A DNA stretch of 64,000 bases from Pseudomonas sp. Bc-h (GCF_002080045.1 NZ_MUIN01000003.1:401550-465549); one strand, 5' to 3'; numbered from the stretch's first letter, positions 1 to 9,295 are shown. Notes: generated from the sequence alone by a model not told the origin. Numbers and translations are program-made.

Positions 1-1
1 A

Positions 2-1579
2 ACTGTCGACAGACTGCTGGATATATTCTGCGGCGCCGATCACGGGTTGAAGGTCGGCGAACTTGATGCTGAAACCCTGGAATCAGGCATCCCGGACAGC
101 GTCGAACGTAACTCGCCTTATCTCACGCATCCGGTGTTCAACGCACACCACAGCGAAACCGAAATGCTGCGTTACCTCAAGCAGCTGGAGAACAAGGACC
201 TTGCGTTGAATCAGTCAATGATCCCGCTCGGCTCCTGCACCATGAAGCTCAACGCCACGAGCGAGATGATTCCGATCACCTGGTCCGAATTTGCCAACCT
301 GCATCCGTTTGCACCCGTGGAACAGGCGACCGGCTACAAGGCAATGATCGACGAACTGCAAGCCTGGCTCTGCGCGATCACAGGCTTCGACGCGATCTGC
401 ATGCAGCCCAACTCCGGTGCGCAGGGTGAGTATGCGGGGCTGCTGGCGATCCACAAATATCATGAGAGCCGCCAGCAAGGGCAGCGCGACATCTGCCTCA
501 TTCCTTCTTCTGCTCACGGCACCAACCCGGCTTCAGCGCAGATGGCCGGAATGCGTGTGGTGATCGTCGAGTGCGACGACAAGGGCAACGTCGACCTGGA
601 GAATTTGAAGGCCAAGGCTCAGGAAGCCGGCGATAAATTGTCGTGCCTGATGGCGACCTATCCCTCCACCCACGGCGTTTACGAGGAGGGCATTCGCGAT
701 ATCTGTGAAGTCATCCACAATCACGGTGGCCAGGTTTACATGGACGGCGCGAACCTCAACGCGCAGGTCGGGCTGGCGCGCCCGGCCGACATTGGCGCTG
801 ACGTTTCCCACATGAACCTGCACAAGACGTTCTGCATTCCCCATGGCGGTGGTGGGCCGGGCATGGGGCCGATTGGTGTCCGCGCGCATCTTGCGCCATT
901 CGTGGCCAATCACCCGGTGATCTCGCTTGAGGGGCCGAATGCCGAAAATACCGCAGTGAGCGCGGCGCCATGGGGCAGCGCGAGCATCCTGCCCATCAGC
1001 TGGATGTACATCGCAATGATGGGTCCACAACTGGCCGATGCCAGCGAAGTCGCGATCCTGTCGGCCAACTACCTGGCGCAACAACTGACCGGCGCGTTTC
1101 CTGTGCTTTATACCGGGCGCAATGATCGCGTGGCTCACGAATGCATCATTGATCTGCGCCCGCTCAAGGCCGAAACCGGGATCAGTGAAGAGGACGTCGC
1201 CAAGCGCCTGATGGATTACGGCTTTCATGCGCCGACCATGTCGTTCCCGGTGCCAGGTACGTTGATGATCGAGCCCACTGAAAGCGAGCCCAAAGCTGAA
1301 CTGGACCGCTTTATCGAAGCGATGCTGAGCATTCGTGCCGAGATCACACAGGTGCAAAAGGGCGTCTGGCCCGCCGACGACAACCCACTGAAACGCGCGC
1401 CGCACACCCTGGCCGACATCACCGGCGTCTGGGATCGCCCATACAGCATCGCCGATGCGGTCACCCCCACCGCATATACTCGCCAGCATAAGTATTGGCC
1501 GACGGTGAATCGGGTCGACAACGTTTACGGCGACCGTAACCTCTTCTGTGCCTGCGTACCGGTCGACGACTACCGCTGA
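2..1579 (+). CDS. gcvP: Glycine dehydrogenase (decarboxylating), P-protein, 3' part
   Basis: This is the C-terminal half of the PLP-dependent P-protein of the glycine cleavage system, which decarboxylates glycine and passes the aminomethyl group to the lipoyl H-protein. The frame is open from base 2, so the gene begins upstream of the window; the internal TTG at 47 is not the real start. The PLP-lysine motif [17 protein letters not shown] lies near base 824, and the SCTMKLNA and HGTNPASA segments are typical of the family. About 525 of the usual roughly 950 residues are visible. It is followed by convergent genes and a possible shared hairpin. Identification is secure. Confidence 0.97.
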   Translation, partial: TVDRLLDIFCGADHGLKVGELDAETLESGIPDSVERNSPYLTHPVFNAHHSETEMLRYLKQLENKDLALNQSMIPLGSCTMKLNATSEMIPITWSEFANLHPFAPVEQATGYKAMIDELQAWLCAITGFDAICMQPNSGAQGEYAGLLAIHKYHESRQQGQRDICLIPSSAHGTNPASAQMAGMRVVIVECDDKGNVDLENLKAKAQEAGDKLSCLMATYPSTHGVYEEGIRDICEVIHNHGGQVYMDGANLNAQVGLARPADIGADVSHMNLHKTFCIPHGGGGPGMGPIGVRAHLAPFVANHPVISLEGPNAENTAVSAAPWGSASILPISWMYIAMMGPQLADASEVAILSANYLAQQLTGAFPVLYTGRNDRVAHECIIDLRPLKAETGISEEDVAKRLMDYGFHAPTMSFPVPGTLMIEPTESEPKAELDRFIEAMLSIRAEITQVQKGVWPADDNPLKRAPHTLADITGVWDRPYSIADAVTPTAYTRQHKYWPTVNRVDNVYGDRNLFCACVPVDDYR

Positions 1580-1600
1580 GTATTTTGGATCACGCAGAAC

Positions 1601-1629
1601 CGGGCGCCACTCATTAGAAGTGCCGCCCG
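1601..1629. terminator. Possible bidirectional terminator between gcvP and an outer-membrane gene
   Basis: The sequence CGGGCG pairs with CGCCCG, followed after one mismatch by four further pairs, around a 7-base loop. It sits between the stops of two convergent genes. The T-tracts on both sides are poor, so this is only a candidate. Confidence 0.4.
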
Positions 1630-1636
1630 TTAATCG

Positions 1637-2308
1637 TCAGAAGGAAACCCGCGCTTCCAGGAACACGTTCTGTTCCTTCAACTTGCCTTTGAGCTGTTCA
1701 TCCCGCGCGTTGATACGGTTGGCGAAGGTGTTGTAGCCCGTGGTGATATCGCCCATATCCACGTAGCGATAGCCCGCGCCCACAGTGATGCGCTCGTTGA
1801 GCTTCACGTCCGCGCCCACACCAACGCTGTAGGCGAAGTTGTTCTGGCTGTTGTTGGCGAAACGGCGGCCGGGTTCGCTCTGGTAGCCCTCGGAACTGAT
1901 GTGCGCCACGCCAATGCCTGCCATGGCGTACAACGACAGGGTGTCGTTCAGGGCGAAGTCCTTGTAGCCATTGAGCATCAACCGTTTGGACGACACCTGC
2001 ATGTTGTTGACGTTGGCATCGAACGGCGACCAGTAGGATTTGAATTCGGAATCGGTCTTGATGTTGTACTCGGTCTCCAGACGCCAGCCGCCGTCGAATG
2101 CGTAACCCAGCGCGACCGCGCCTGTGGTTTCCTTGCTGACGTCCGGGCTGACTATTCGGTGATCGACGCGGGGGCTGGTCAGCAGTGCGCTGGAGAGGTC
2201 CTGCCGCGCCTCTTGCAGCTTGACCGAGCCGTAGAAGCCTTCGGCGTACGCCGTGGAGAGGAAGAACGCTGGAATCGCGGCCAGCGAGGTAAAAGTTCGT
2301 TTGCACAT
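1637..2308 (-). CDS. Outer-membrane beta-barrel protein (opacity/OmpA-barrel type)
   Basis: A 223-residue exported protein. The signal peptide covers about residues 1-22 and ends STAYA before EGFYGS. The rest alternates polar and hydrophobic residues in repeated strands, for example GAVALGYAF, LYAMAGIGVAHI and ITVGAGYRYVDMG, and finishes in VFLEARVSF with a terminal Phe, the usual BAM recognition signature. This fits a small 8-stranded porin-like barrel of the Pfam outer-membrane beta-barrel families. The specific role is unknown. It is convergent with gcvP and transcribed alone; a 170-base spacer separates it from the next minus-strand gene. Confidence 0.8.
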   Translation of the reverse strand: MCKRTFTSLAAIPAFFLSTAYAEGFYGSVKLQEARQDLSSALLTSPRVDHRIVSPDVSKETTGAVALGYAFDGGWRLETEYNIKTDSEFKSYWSPFDANVNNMQVSSKRLMLNGYKDFALNDTLSLYAMAGIGVAHISSEGYQSEPGRRFANNSQNNFAYSVGVGADVKLNERITVGAGYRYVDMGDITTGYNTFANRINARDEQLKGKLKEQNVFLEARVSF

Positions 2309-2437
2309 CTTTTCAACTTCCCTATTTGAAGAGCGTTAAATATGGGGAAGTTGCGACCGAGCTGAATATCAGAAACGGCCTGTGTTGGCCGTGAAGACGG
2401 CTCTAGAGTTCGTGGGACAACGCCTTCAGACGCACAG

Positions 2438-2467
2438 AAAAATGCCGCTCATGGGAGCGGCATTTTT
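2438..2467 (-). terminator. Rho-independent terminator of the DUF2388 gene
   Basis: A perfect 13-bp stem (2438-2450 with 2455-2467) around the loop ATGG, with A/T ends giving a T-run on the minus strand. It lies 15 bases past the stop of the minus-strand gene at 2482-2799. Confidence 0.8.
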
Positions 2468-2481
2468 CCAGAACGTGAAGC

Positions 2482-2799
2482 TTATTGTTCGGCAACGAGA
2501 TTCTTCGCCAGAATCGCGTTGGCCAGATCCATGTCCGAGGCGTTCAGGCCCGGGTTGTCCTTGCGTACCTGATCCATAGCCGCTTCCAGATACGGGCCGC
2601 GAATCTCACCATTGCTGGCGACGAAGCTGCCGGCGTCATCCTGCGCCGCGACGATCAGCTTGTGGTGCCGGAAGGTCAGGTAGGTGGAGCCGGTTGTTGC
2701 GCCAGACGAAATGACGTCGCGCAAAAAGCCATCGGCCATTGCTGAACCGATCGGCAGGGAGAGCAGAGCTAGCGTGGCTACAGCAAGTTTTAGACGCAT
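2482..2799 (-). CDS. Small secreted protein, DUF2388 (TIGR02448) family
   Basis: A 105-residue protein with a signal peptide (about residues 1-22, cut after SAMA). The mature part has the GFLRDVISSGATTGSTYLTF opening and the later NPGLNASDMDLANAILA segment that I associate with the Pseudomonas DUF2388/TIGR02448 family. Family members are small periplasmic or exported proteins of unknown function, often in multiple paralogues. It is monocistronic, with its own terminator just downstream. No function should be inferred beyond export. Confidence 0.8.
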   Translation of the reverse strand: MRLKLAVATLALLSLPIGSAMADGFLRDVISSGATTGSTYLTFRHHKLIVAAQDDAGSFVASNGEIRGPYLEAAMDQVRKDNPGLNASDMDLANAILAKNLVAEQ

Positions 2800-2878
2800 G
2801 ACGGGGTTACTCCGACTTTGGTTGTTCTGAAATGATTTGATACGTCGAGGGCCGATGTAGTTCCCTTTCAGCCCTGCG

Positions 2879-3325
2879 TCATACCCGCTCGACCTTCAGA
2901 ATCGCCCCGTCCTGCGCGACCACACGGACCTGATTTCCTGCGGCCGTATCAGGCCCGACCACCATCCAGACACCATCGCCGACCTTGATCTTGCCGCGCC
3001 CGTCGACGATGGCGTCATGCACCGCGAAGGTCCTGCCGATCAGTTCCGAACCTCGCATGTTCAGCCCCGGCTGATCGGACTTGCGCAACACGCTGCGCTG
3101 GCGTCGCCACCAGTACAGCGCCGTCAGAACCGACAGCACGGCGAACAGCAGAAACTGCACTTCCCAGCTCATCGACGGAATGATGTACGTGAGAATGCCG
3201 ACACCCGCAGCGGCCACCCCGATCCACAGTAGATAGCCTCCCGCGCCGAACACTTCAAGGATCAACAACACGGTGCCGAGGCCCAGCCAGTCCCAGAACG
3301 ACAGGTCTTGCAGGTAGTCCCACAT
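2879..3325 (-). CDS. NfeD-family membrane protein
   Basis: A 148-residue protein with hydrophobic segments at about residues 12-30 (GLGTVLLILEVFGAGGYLL), 33-50 and 55-72, followed by a C-terminal OB-fold domain (ELIGRTFAVHDAIVDGRGKIKVGDGVWMV). This is the short NfeD form. NfeD proteins occur beside SPFH/stomatin genes and are thought to assist their assembly or turnover. Here the start codon is 2 bases after the stop of the SPFH gene, so the two are almost certainly co-translated. It lacks the ClpP-like protease domain of long NfeD proteins. Confidence 0.88.
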   Translation of the reverse strand: MWDYLQDLSFWDWLGLGTVLLILEVFGAGGYLLWIGVAAAGVGILTYIIPSMSWEVQFLLFAVLSVLTALYWWRRQRSVLRKSDQPGLNMRGSELIGRTFAVHDAIVDGRGKIKVGDGVWMVVGPDTAAGNQVRVVAQDGAILKVERV

Positions 3326-3327
3326 GG

Positions 3328-4281
3328 TCAGACTCGCTTGCCGGTATCGGGCCTGGTCTTGTCGAGCGGCCCTTTGTCGAAGGTGGCTTTGACGATCTCG
3401 CCAATACCACCGATGGCCCCGATCATCTGGCTGGCCTCCAGCGGCATCAGGATGACTTTGCTGTTGTTGGCCGACGACAGTTTGCCCAGCGCATCGATGT
3501 ACTTTTGCGCGACGAAATAGTTGATGGCTTGCACGTCGCCGGCAGCGATCGCTTCGGACACCACTTGCGTCGCGCGGGCTTCCGCTTCGGCCTGACGTTC
3601 ACGGGCTTCGGCCTCCAGGAACGCCGCCTGACGCTCACCTTCCGCTTCCAGAATCTGCGCCTGTTTTTTACCTTCTGCGGTCAGGATCGCCGAAGCGCGC
3701 GAGCCCTCGGCTTCCAGGATCTGTGCACGTTTGATCCGCTCGGCTTTCATCTGTCCGGACATGGCAGCCATCAGGTCGGCAGGGGGGCTGATGTCCTTGA
3801 TTTCGATGCGGGTGATCTTGATGCCCCATGGCGCGGTGGCTTCATCGATGATGCGCAGCAAGCGTTCGTTGATACCGTCGCGCTGGCTGAGCATGGCGTC
3901 CAGTTCCATGGAGCCGAGCACGGTGCGGATGTTGGTCTGCAACAGGTTGCGCACTGCGTGCTGCAGATTGTTGACCTCGTACGCCGCCTGGGCGCAATTG
4001 ACCACCTGATAGAAACACACGGCGTCGATCTGCACGGTGGCGTTGTCCGAGGTGATGACTTCCTGTGGCGGAATGTCGAGCACGGTTTCCATCATGTTGA
4101 TCTTGTGCCCGATACGATCAACGATCGGCACGATGATGTTCAGCCCGGGTTTGAGGGTGTTGGTATAGCGGCCAAAGCGCTCGACGGTCCACTGATACCC
4201 CTGCGGCACGACCTTGAAACCCATGAACACGATGGCGATGGCCAGCGCGACGAACAGTAAAACCACACTACCGATTTGCAT
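3328..4281 (-). CDS. SPFH/Band 7 (paraslipin/QmcA-like) membrane protein
   Basis: A 317-residue stomatin-family protein. An N-terminal membrane anchor (residues about 4-22) is followed by the Band 7 core starting [17 protein letters not shown], then an Ala/Glu-rich coiled coil ([20 protein letters not shown] and onward) that mediates ring-like oligomers. Bacterial homologues such as QmcA organise or protect membrane proteases. It is the first gene of a two-gene unit with the NfeD gene, the standard partnership. Substrate and partner proteases are not evident here. Confidence 0.9.
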   Translation of the reverse strand: MQIGSVVLLFVALAIAIVFMGFKVVPQGYQWTVERFGRYTNTLKPGLNIIVPIVDRIGHKINMMETVLDIPPQEVITSDNATVQIDAVCFYQVVNCAQAAYEVNNLQHAVRNLLQTNIRTVLGSMELDAMLSQRDGINERLLRIIDEATAPWGIKITRIEIKDISPPADLMAAMSGQMKAERIKRAQILEAEGSRASAILTAEGKKQAQILEAEGERQAAFLEAEARERQAEAEARATQVVSEAIAAGDVQAINYFVAQKYIDALGKLSSANNSKVILMPLEASQMIGAIGGIGEIVKATFDKGPLDKTRPDTGKRV

Positions 4282-4416
4282 AACCTGTCCCTGTTGGTTG
4301 GTGCTGATGAATGAACGATCCGGCAGAGCGTACGTTTATCAGAATCCGCACTGCCAATATTTCTTGTATCAAAAGAGGTCATCCGCTCCGAAGACTCATT
4401 GTGCCTTGCCTGGAAT

Positions 4417-4484
4417 CTGTAGCAGTCCTGCGTCAGCGGTGGCGTCCTTGAAACCGCCACTGCCGGCAAGCCCGACTGCTACAG
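4417..4484. repeat. REPIN: paired inverted REP elements (family A)
   Basis: Two inverted copies of a Pseudomonas REP sequence. CTGTAGCAGTC at the left end pairs with GACTGCTACAG at the right end, with the GCGGTGGCG / CGCCACTGCCGGC cores between. The left copy is degenerate (TCCTGCGTCAGCGG). The right arm overlaps the last bases of the LysR gene, whose stop codon is the TAG of CTGTAG read on the minus strand. Confidence 0.85.
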
Positions 4485-5372
4485 AGGACCATTGTTAAAG
4501 AATAGCTCGCGCATCAGGTTGAAGGCCGTGGTCTTCACCGCGGTGTCCAGCGACGTCCAGGCAAGGCCGGTTGTGGTCCGGTAATCCGCCAGGTCCAGAG
4601 GCCGTGCGATCACCCCCGGCGGCAGGGCGCGCGCGGCATTGAGCGGCAGCAATCCAATGCCCAGCCCTGCAGCGACCAGCGCCAGCATCGTAGTGAACTC
4701 GCCCAGTTCGTCGGCCACGGCCAGCTTGCCACCTTGTGCAGCAATCGCCTGGAGCAGACTGTCGTAAAACCCTGCTGCATAACGCCGAGCCAATATCAGT
4801 ACCGGTAAATGCGCGAGCGCCTTGGCGTCGATGATCGGGCTTTTGGCCATAGGATGACCGGCAGGCAGCGCGACGATGATCGACTCGTGCAGAACCGCCT
4901 GTGTTTGTACTCCGGCATAGGGTGCGGGCAGGCGCATCAGGCCGAAGTCCAGCTGGCCGCTTTTTAGCGCCTGAATCTGGTCGGGGCCTGGCATGTCTTT
5001 CAGCTCCAGCTGGATGCCGGGATAGCGCTGATGGGCCTGTCGGATCAGCGTCGGCAGCAACTCAGGCAGCACCGAGGAAACGAAGCCGAGGCGGATTCGG
5101 CCGGTTTCGCCGCGGCCCAATCCCCGCGCGACATCGGCCGAATGTTGCGCCTGATGCAGTGTGGCTCGCGCCTCCTCCAGAAACAGTCGGCCGACGTCCG
5201 TGAGCGTCACCGAGTGGCGATTACGATCGAGCAGTCGAACACCGAGCCAGCCTTCCAGTGCCTTTATCTGCATGCTCAATGCAGGCTGTACGATGGCGAG
5301 TCTCTGGGCCGCACGGCCGAAGTGCAGCTCCTCGGCCAAGGTGACGAAGGCCCGCAAATGCTTGAGCTCCAT
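4479..5372 (-). CDS. LysR-family transcriptional regulator
   Basis: A 297-residue LTTR. The N-terminal winged helix is MELKHLRAFVTLAEELHFGRAAQRLAIVQPALS, followed by an effector domain of the BenM/CatM-like type (GRIRLGFVSSVLPELLP). I chose the ATG at 5372 because GGAG lies 5 bases before it and homology begins there; an upstream in-frame ATG at 5393 would add seven unlikely residues. It is divergent from idnO-idnD across 162 bp, so it probably controls them; that is inference. Its stop codon lies inside a REP arm, so the last residues may be repeat-derived. Confidence 0.9.
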   Translation of the reverse strand: MELKHLRAFVTLAEELHFGRAAQRLAIVQPALSMQIKALEGWLGVRLLDRNRHSVTLTDVGRLFLEEARATLHQAQHSADVARGLGRGETGRIRLGFVSSVLPELLPTLIRQAHQRYPGIQLELKDMPGPDQIQALKSGQLDFGLMRLPAPYAGVQTQAVLHESIIVALPAGHPMAKSPIIDAKALAHLPVLILARRYAAGFYDSLLQAIAAQGGKLAVADELGEFTTMLALVAAGLGIGLLPLNAARALPPGVIARPLDLADYRTTTGLAWTSLDTAVKTTAFNLMRELFFNNGPL

Positions 5373-5386
5373 GGGCGCTCCGTTGC

Positions 5387-5405
5387 TTATCAAAAATCGT
5401 GATCA
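5387..5405. promoter_or_regulatory. Possible LysR-type operator in the LysR-idnO divergent region
   Basis: TTATCA and TGATCA form an imperfect dyad with a 7-base spacer, 14 bases before the LysR start codon. Its size is in the range of LTTR T-N11-A boxes. Only position and dyad symmetry support it. Confidence 0.25.
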
Positions 5406-5534
5406 GCGCATCAGCAATGACCATTGGACGATAGCTGTGCCCTGCGTTGAAGTGCTGCTTGATCAGGATGATGAACTTTACAACGAATCATCACAACGCA
5501 TGATCCAACGTCGGCCGTACAAGAGGAGAGCGAC

Positions 5535-6305
5535 ATGGCTGTTCTGGAGAGCTTCCGTCTGGACGGAAGAACCGCACTTATCACCGGGTCCAGCGCCGGG
5601 ATTGGCCTGGCCATCGCGCGGGGGCTGGCGGAGGCGGGCGCAAGGGTTGTCCTCAATGGACGCACCCATGACACGCTGCAATCAGCGGCTGCGGTACTGG
5701 CTGGCGAGGGACATGACGTCCACACACAATGCTTCGACGTCACCGACAGTGTGGCTGTCAGCGCTGCGGTGCACGACATCGAACAGCGCGTCGGGCCGCT
5801 GGAAATTCTGGTCAATAACGCCGGTATTCAGCGCCGTGGCCCCTTGGCCGATTTCAGCGAAGCGCACTGGCACGAGTTGATGCGGACCAATCTGGACAGC
5901 GCATTCTTCGTCGGCCAGGCCGTGGCGCGCTGCATGATCCCTCGCGGGCGCGGGCGCATCATCAATATCTGCTCGGTGCAGAGTGAGCTGGGTCGCCCGG
6001 GCATCGCGCCTTACACTGCGAGCAAAGGCGCGCTGAAGATGCTGACCAAGGGCATGGCGATCGATTGGGGCCCGCACGGCCTCAACGTCAACGGCATCGG
6101 ACCGGGTTACTTCAAGACCGAGCTCAATGCCCCGCTGGCGGCCAATCCTGAATTCAGCGACTGGCTGGTGCAGCGCACGCCGAGTCGCCGTTGGGGCGAG
6201 GTCTCTGAACTGAAGGGCGCGGCGGTTTTCCTGGCGTCTGATGCCGCCAGTTTCGTCAACGGTCATATTCTTTATGTCGACGGCGCCATCACTGCGTCGC
6301 TGTAA
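5535..6305 (+). CDS. idnO: SDR oxidoreductase, gluconate 5-dehydrogenase-like
   Basis: A 256-residue short-chain dehydrogenase. The dinucleotide motif TGSSAGIG is near residue 17, NNAG near 92, and the catalytic Y-x3-K in YTASKGAL near residue 160. Overall it resembles gluconate 5-dehydrogenase (IdnO/Gno), which interconverts 5-keto-D-gluconate and D-gluconate. AAGAGGAG precedes the ATG. It is followed after 15 bases by an L-idonate 5-dehydrogenase-like gene, which strengthens the assignment because these two enzymes act in succession. No gluconate kinase or transporter is adjacent, so the physiological substrate could differ. Confidence 0.8.
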   Translation: MAVLESFRLDGRTALITGSSAGIGLAIARGLAEAGARVVLNGRTHDTLQSAAAVLAGEGHDVHTQCFDVTDSVAVSAAVHDIEQRVGPLEILVNNAGIQRRGPLADFSEAHWHELMRTNLDSAFFVGQAVARCMIPRGRGRIINICSVQSELGRPGIAPYTASKGALKMLTKGMAIDWGPHGLNVNGIGPGYFKTELNAPLAANPEFSDWLVQRTPSRRWGEVSELKGAAVFLASDAASFVNGHILYVDGAITASL

Positions 6306-6320
6306 GCCGGAGAAGTATTC

Positions 6321-7370
6321 ATGCAAGCCATTGTCTGTCACGCCCCGAAAGACTTGCGCGTAGAAGCCGAGGAGCCAGCTTCGCCACTTGCCTGCGGCGA
6401 GTTGCGGGTGCGCGTAGCCCGGGGCGGTATCTGCGGCTCCGATCTGCATTACTACCAGCACGGCGGCTTCGGTGCAGTGCGCCTGAAGGAGCCGATGGTG
6501 CTGGGTCATGAAATCTCGGCCGTGATCGAGGAAGTGGGCGACGCTCAGAGCAGTTTCAGCGTAGGGCAGCGCATTTCCGTATCGCCCTCGCGCCCTTGTG
6601 GTGGGTGCAAATATTGTCGTGAAGGCCTGCCCAATCATTGCCTGAACATGCGCTTCTACGGCAGCGCGATGCCATTCCCGCACATCCAGGGCGCGTTTCG
6701 CGAAACCCTGGTCATCGAGTCCAGCCAGGCGCATTTGCTGGCGCCGACCACAACCCTGGCCGAGGGCGCGTTGGCGGAGCCGTTGTCGGTGGGTTTGCAC
6801 GCAATCCAGCGAGCGGGCGGGGTGTTTGGCAAGCGCGTGCTGGTCACCGGTTGCGGCCCGATTGGCAATCTGTTGATCGGTAGTCTGAAAGCTGCAGGCG
6901 CATTGCAGATCGTCGCCGCTGACTTAAGCGACAGCGCACTGGCATGCGCTCGTCGTATGGGCGCCAGCGAAACCCACAACCTCAAGAATGAGCCCGAAGC
7001 CTTGGCGCGCTATACCGCCGACAAAGGCCATTTCGATGTGATGTTCGAAGCGTCCGGTAGCGCTCAGGCGCTACGCGATGGTCTGACCTGCGTTCGTCCG
7101 CGCGGCATTGTGGTAACGGTCGGTTTGGGTGGTGATGTGTCGATTCCGTTGAATCTGGTAGTGGGCAAGGAGATCGACCTGCGCGGTACTTTTCGCTTTC
7201 ATCCGGAGTTCGCGCAGGCGGTGGATCTGCTTAATCGCAAGGTGATCGATGTCACGCCTGTCATCTCCCACACCATCCCGTTCAACGAAGCGGTGCAGGC
7301 ATTCGAGTTGGCTGGGGATAAACAGCAGGCGATGAAGGTAGTGCTGGATTTCGGTGTAACGGATTTGTAA
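6321..7370 (+). CDS. idnD: L-idonate 5-dehydrogenase-like zinc alcohol dehydrogenase
   Basis: A 349-residue medium-chain dehydrogenase. The catalytic zinc ligands are in GGICGSDLHYY (Cys near 38) and the GHE motif. The structural-zinc loop is CGGCKYCREGLPNHC, with four cysteines. The Rossmann glycines are in VTGCGPIGNL. The protein aligns well with IdnD, which oxidises L-idonate to 5-keto-D-gluconate with NAD(P). It shares an operon with idnO; together they would turn idonate into gluconate. A related polyol such as sorbitol remains possible as substrate. Confidence 0.82.
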   Translation: MQAIVCHAPKDLRVEAEEPASPLACGELRVRVARGGICGSDLHYYQHGGFGAVRLKEPMVLGHEISAVIEEVGDAQSSFSVGQRISVSPSRPCGGCKYCREGLPNHCLNMRFYGSAMPFPHIQGAFRETLVIESSQAHLLAPTTTLAEGALAEPLSVGLHAIQRAGGVFGKRVLVTGCGPIGNLLIGSLKAAGALQIVAADLSDSALACARRMGASETHNLKNEPEALARYTADKGHFDVMFEASGSAQALRDGLTCVRPRGIVVTVGLGGDVSIPLNLVVGKEIDLRGTFRFHPEFAQAVDLLNRKVIDVTPVISHTIPFNEAVQAFELAGDKQQAMKVVLDFGVTDL

Positions 7371-7386
7371 GTCGACTATCGAACCC

Positions 7387-7457
7387 CTGTAACAGCCCGG
7401 CTTGCCGGTGGCAGCAATTTGAAGTGCGCCACCGCCGGCAAAGCCGTGCTGCTACAG
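7387..7457. repeat. REPIN (family A) between idnD and gspE
   Basis: Inverted pair: CTGTAACAGCCCGGCTTGCC on the left, and GGCAAAGCCGTGCTGCTACAG on the right. It lies between two convergent genes, 16 bases after the idnD stop. Confidence 0.85.
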
Positions 7458-7510
7458 ACGGGTACTCGTGAACCTTTGGGCGCTGACAAGCCTGCTCCCG
7501 CCAGGTAAAT

Positions 7511-9295
7511 TCAACGCTGCTCACTCTGCGGCGTCACTCGCAGCACTTCCTCCAGCGTCGTCAGCCCCGCCGCAACTTTCTGCGCGCCAGACAGCCGCAG
7601 ACTGCGCATGCCATCCTTGAAACCCTGCCGACGTAGCGCCGTAAGGTCCAGATCTGCCGTGATCAGCGATTTGACCGCATCGGACATCAACATGATTTCG
7701 TACACCCCGGCGCGCCCCCGATAGCCCGTGTCGCGGCATTCCGCGCAGCCCACTGCCCGATGTGCCCCGCTTGGCACAGGCGCCTGCCAGGGTCGGGTCA
7801 GGGTCTGCCAGTCGACTTCATCGATCTCCATCGGCGCCTTGCAATGTGGACATAAGGTACGCACCAGCCGCTGGGCCATCACCCCGAGAATCGTCGCCTT
7901 GAGCAAGTAATGCGGCACGCCCAGTTCCAGCAGGCGGCTGATCGCACTCGGTGCATCGTTGGTATGCAGCGTCGAAAGCACCAAGTGACCGGTGAGCGCT
8001 GCCTGGATCGCCATTTCAGCGGTCTCAAGGTCGCGAATCTCGCCGATCATGATGATGTCGGGGTCTTGCCGCATCAGCGCTCGTACGCCGCTGGCAAAGG
8101 TCAGGTCGATGTTGTGCTGGACCTGCATCTGGTTGAAGGCAGGCTCGACCATCTCGATCGGATCTTCGATGGTGCAGAGGTTGACCTCCGACGTCGCCAG
8201 CTTCTTGAGCGTGGTGTACAGCGTCGTGGTCTTCCCGGAACCGGTCGGCCCCGTCACCAGAATGATGCCGTTGGGCTGATGCGTCATGCCTTCCCAGCGA
8301 CGCAGGTCGTCGCCTGAAAACCCCAGCTGATCGAAGTCCTTAAGCAGCACTTCCGGGTCGAAGATCCTCATTACCATCTTCTCGCCGAATGCCGTGGGAA
8401 GCGTCGACAGACGCAGTTCCACTTCACCGCCATCCGGGGTCTTGGTCTTGACCCGGCCATCCTGCGGTTTGCGCTTTTCGGCGACGTTCATCCGGCCCAG
8501 GCTTTTCAGGCGACTGGTCACCGCCATGGTCACCTGCGGTGGGAATTGATAGACGTTGTGCAACACGCCGTCGATGCGGAAGCGCACGGTGCCAGCTTCT
8601 CGGCGAGGCTCAATGTGAATATCGCTGGCGCGCTGTTGATAAGCGTATTGAAACAGCCAGTCGACGATGTTGACGATGTGCGCGTCGTTGGCATCGGGTT
8701 CCTGATCGCTCGCACCCAGTTTGAGCAGTTGCTCGAAGTTGCCCAGATTGCTCACTTTCTGATCAGTCGCGCTGGCGCCGCTGACCGATTTTGCCAGGCG
8801 GTAAAACTCGACCGCCAGTTTCTGCACGTCCACCGGGTTTGCGACTACACGCTTGATCGGCATTTTCAGGACGTGCATCAGGTCGGCTTCCCACGCCTTC
8901 ACGTAAGGTTGCGCGCTGGCGATGGTCACTGCGTCGCGATCGACGGCCACGGCCAGAATCTTGTGGCGCTGGGCGAAGGCGTAGGACATCAACGGCGTGA
9001 CGGCTGCCACGTTGATCTTCAGCGGGTCGATGCGCATGTACGGCTGGCCGGCTTGTTCGGCGAGCCAGGCGGTGAGGGTTTCCAGATCGAGCTTTTTGCC
9101 GGGGCGTTTCCGGTTGTCGAACTGCTGCGCGGCGATGAATTCCAGCGGATGGGTTTGCAGATTTTGCGCCGTGCGACGCAGGGTCAATGCGTATTCGGCA
9201 TTGTCCTGATCGAGGTATTCCTGCGTGACCAGATCACGCAGGATTTCATTCAGATCCAGCCAGCGGTCCTGGGATGATGAGGCGAGGACGGACAT
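7511..9295 (-). CDS. GspE/PilB-type secretion ATPase, standalone
   Basis: A 594-residue type II secretion/type IV pilus assembly ATPase. The N-terminal MshEN/N1E-like region covers about residues 1-170. The ATPase core has Walker A GPTGSGKT (near 346), Asp box, Walker B DPDIIMIGEIRD (near 412), and a tetracysteine zinc site CPHC...CAEC (about 492-525). Everything needed for ATP-driven polymerisation of a pseudopilus is present, but no secretin, platform or pseudopilin gene is within the window. It could serve a gsp/xcp or pilus system encoded elsewhere. The gene upstream on the same strand encodes an ACT-like protein, 112 bp away. Confidence 0.88.
   Translation of the reverse strand: MSVLASSSQDRWLDLNEILRDLVTQEYLDQDNAEYALTLRRTAQNLQTHPLEFIAAQQFDNRKRPGKKLDLETLTAWLAEQAGQPYMRIDPLKINVAAVTPLMSYAFAQRHKILAVAVDRDAVTIASAQPYVKAWEADLMHVLKMPIKRVVANPVDVQKLAVEFYRLAKSVSGASATDQKVSNLGNFEQLLKLGASDQEPDANDAHIVNIVDWLFQYAYQQRASDIHIEPRREAGTVRFRIDGVLHNVYQFPPQVTMAVTSRLKSLGRMNVAEKRKPQDGRVKTKTPDGGEVELRLSTLPTAFGEKMVMRIFDPEVLLKDFDQLGFSGDDLRRWEGMTHQPNGIILVTGPTGSGKTTTLYTTLKKLATSEVNLCTIEDPIEMVEPAFNQMQVQHNIDLTFASGVRALMRQDPDIIMIGEIRDLETAEMAIQAALTGHLVLSTLHTNDAPSAISRLLELGVPHYLLKATILGVMAQRLVRTLCPHCKAPMEIDEVDWQTLTRPWQAPVPSGAHRAVGCAECRDTGYRGRAGVYEIMLMSDAVKSLITADLDLTALRRQGFKDGMRSLRLSGAQKVAAGLTTLEEVLRVTPQSEQR

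Noticed and set aside
533..1489. 318-residue open frame antisense to gcvP
   Set aside because: Shadow of a high-GC gene; composition is Arg/His/Gly-rich with no family pattern, and gcvP is certain.
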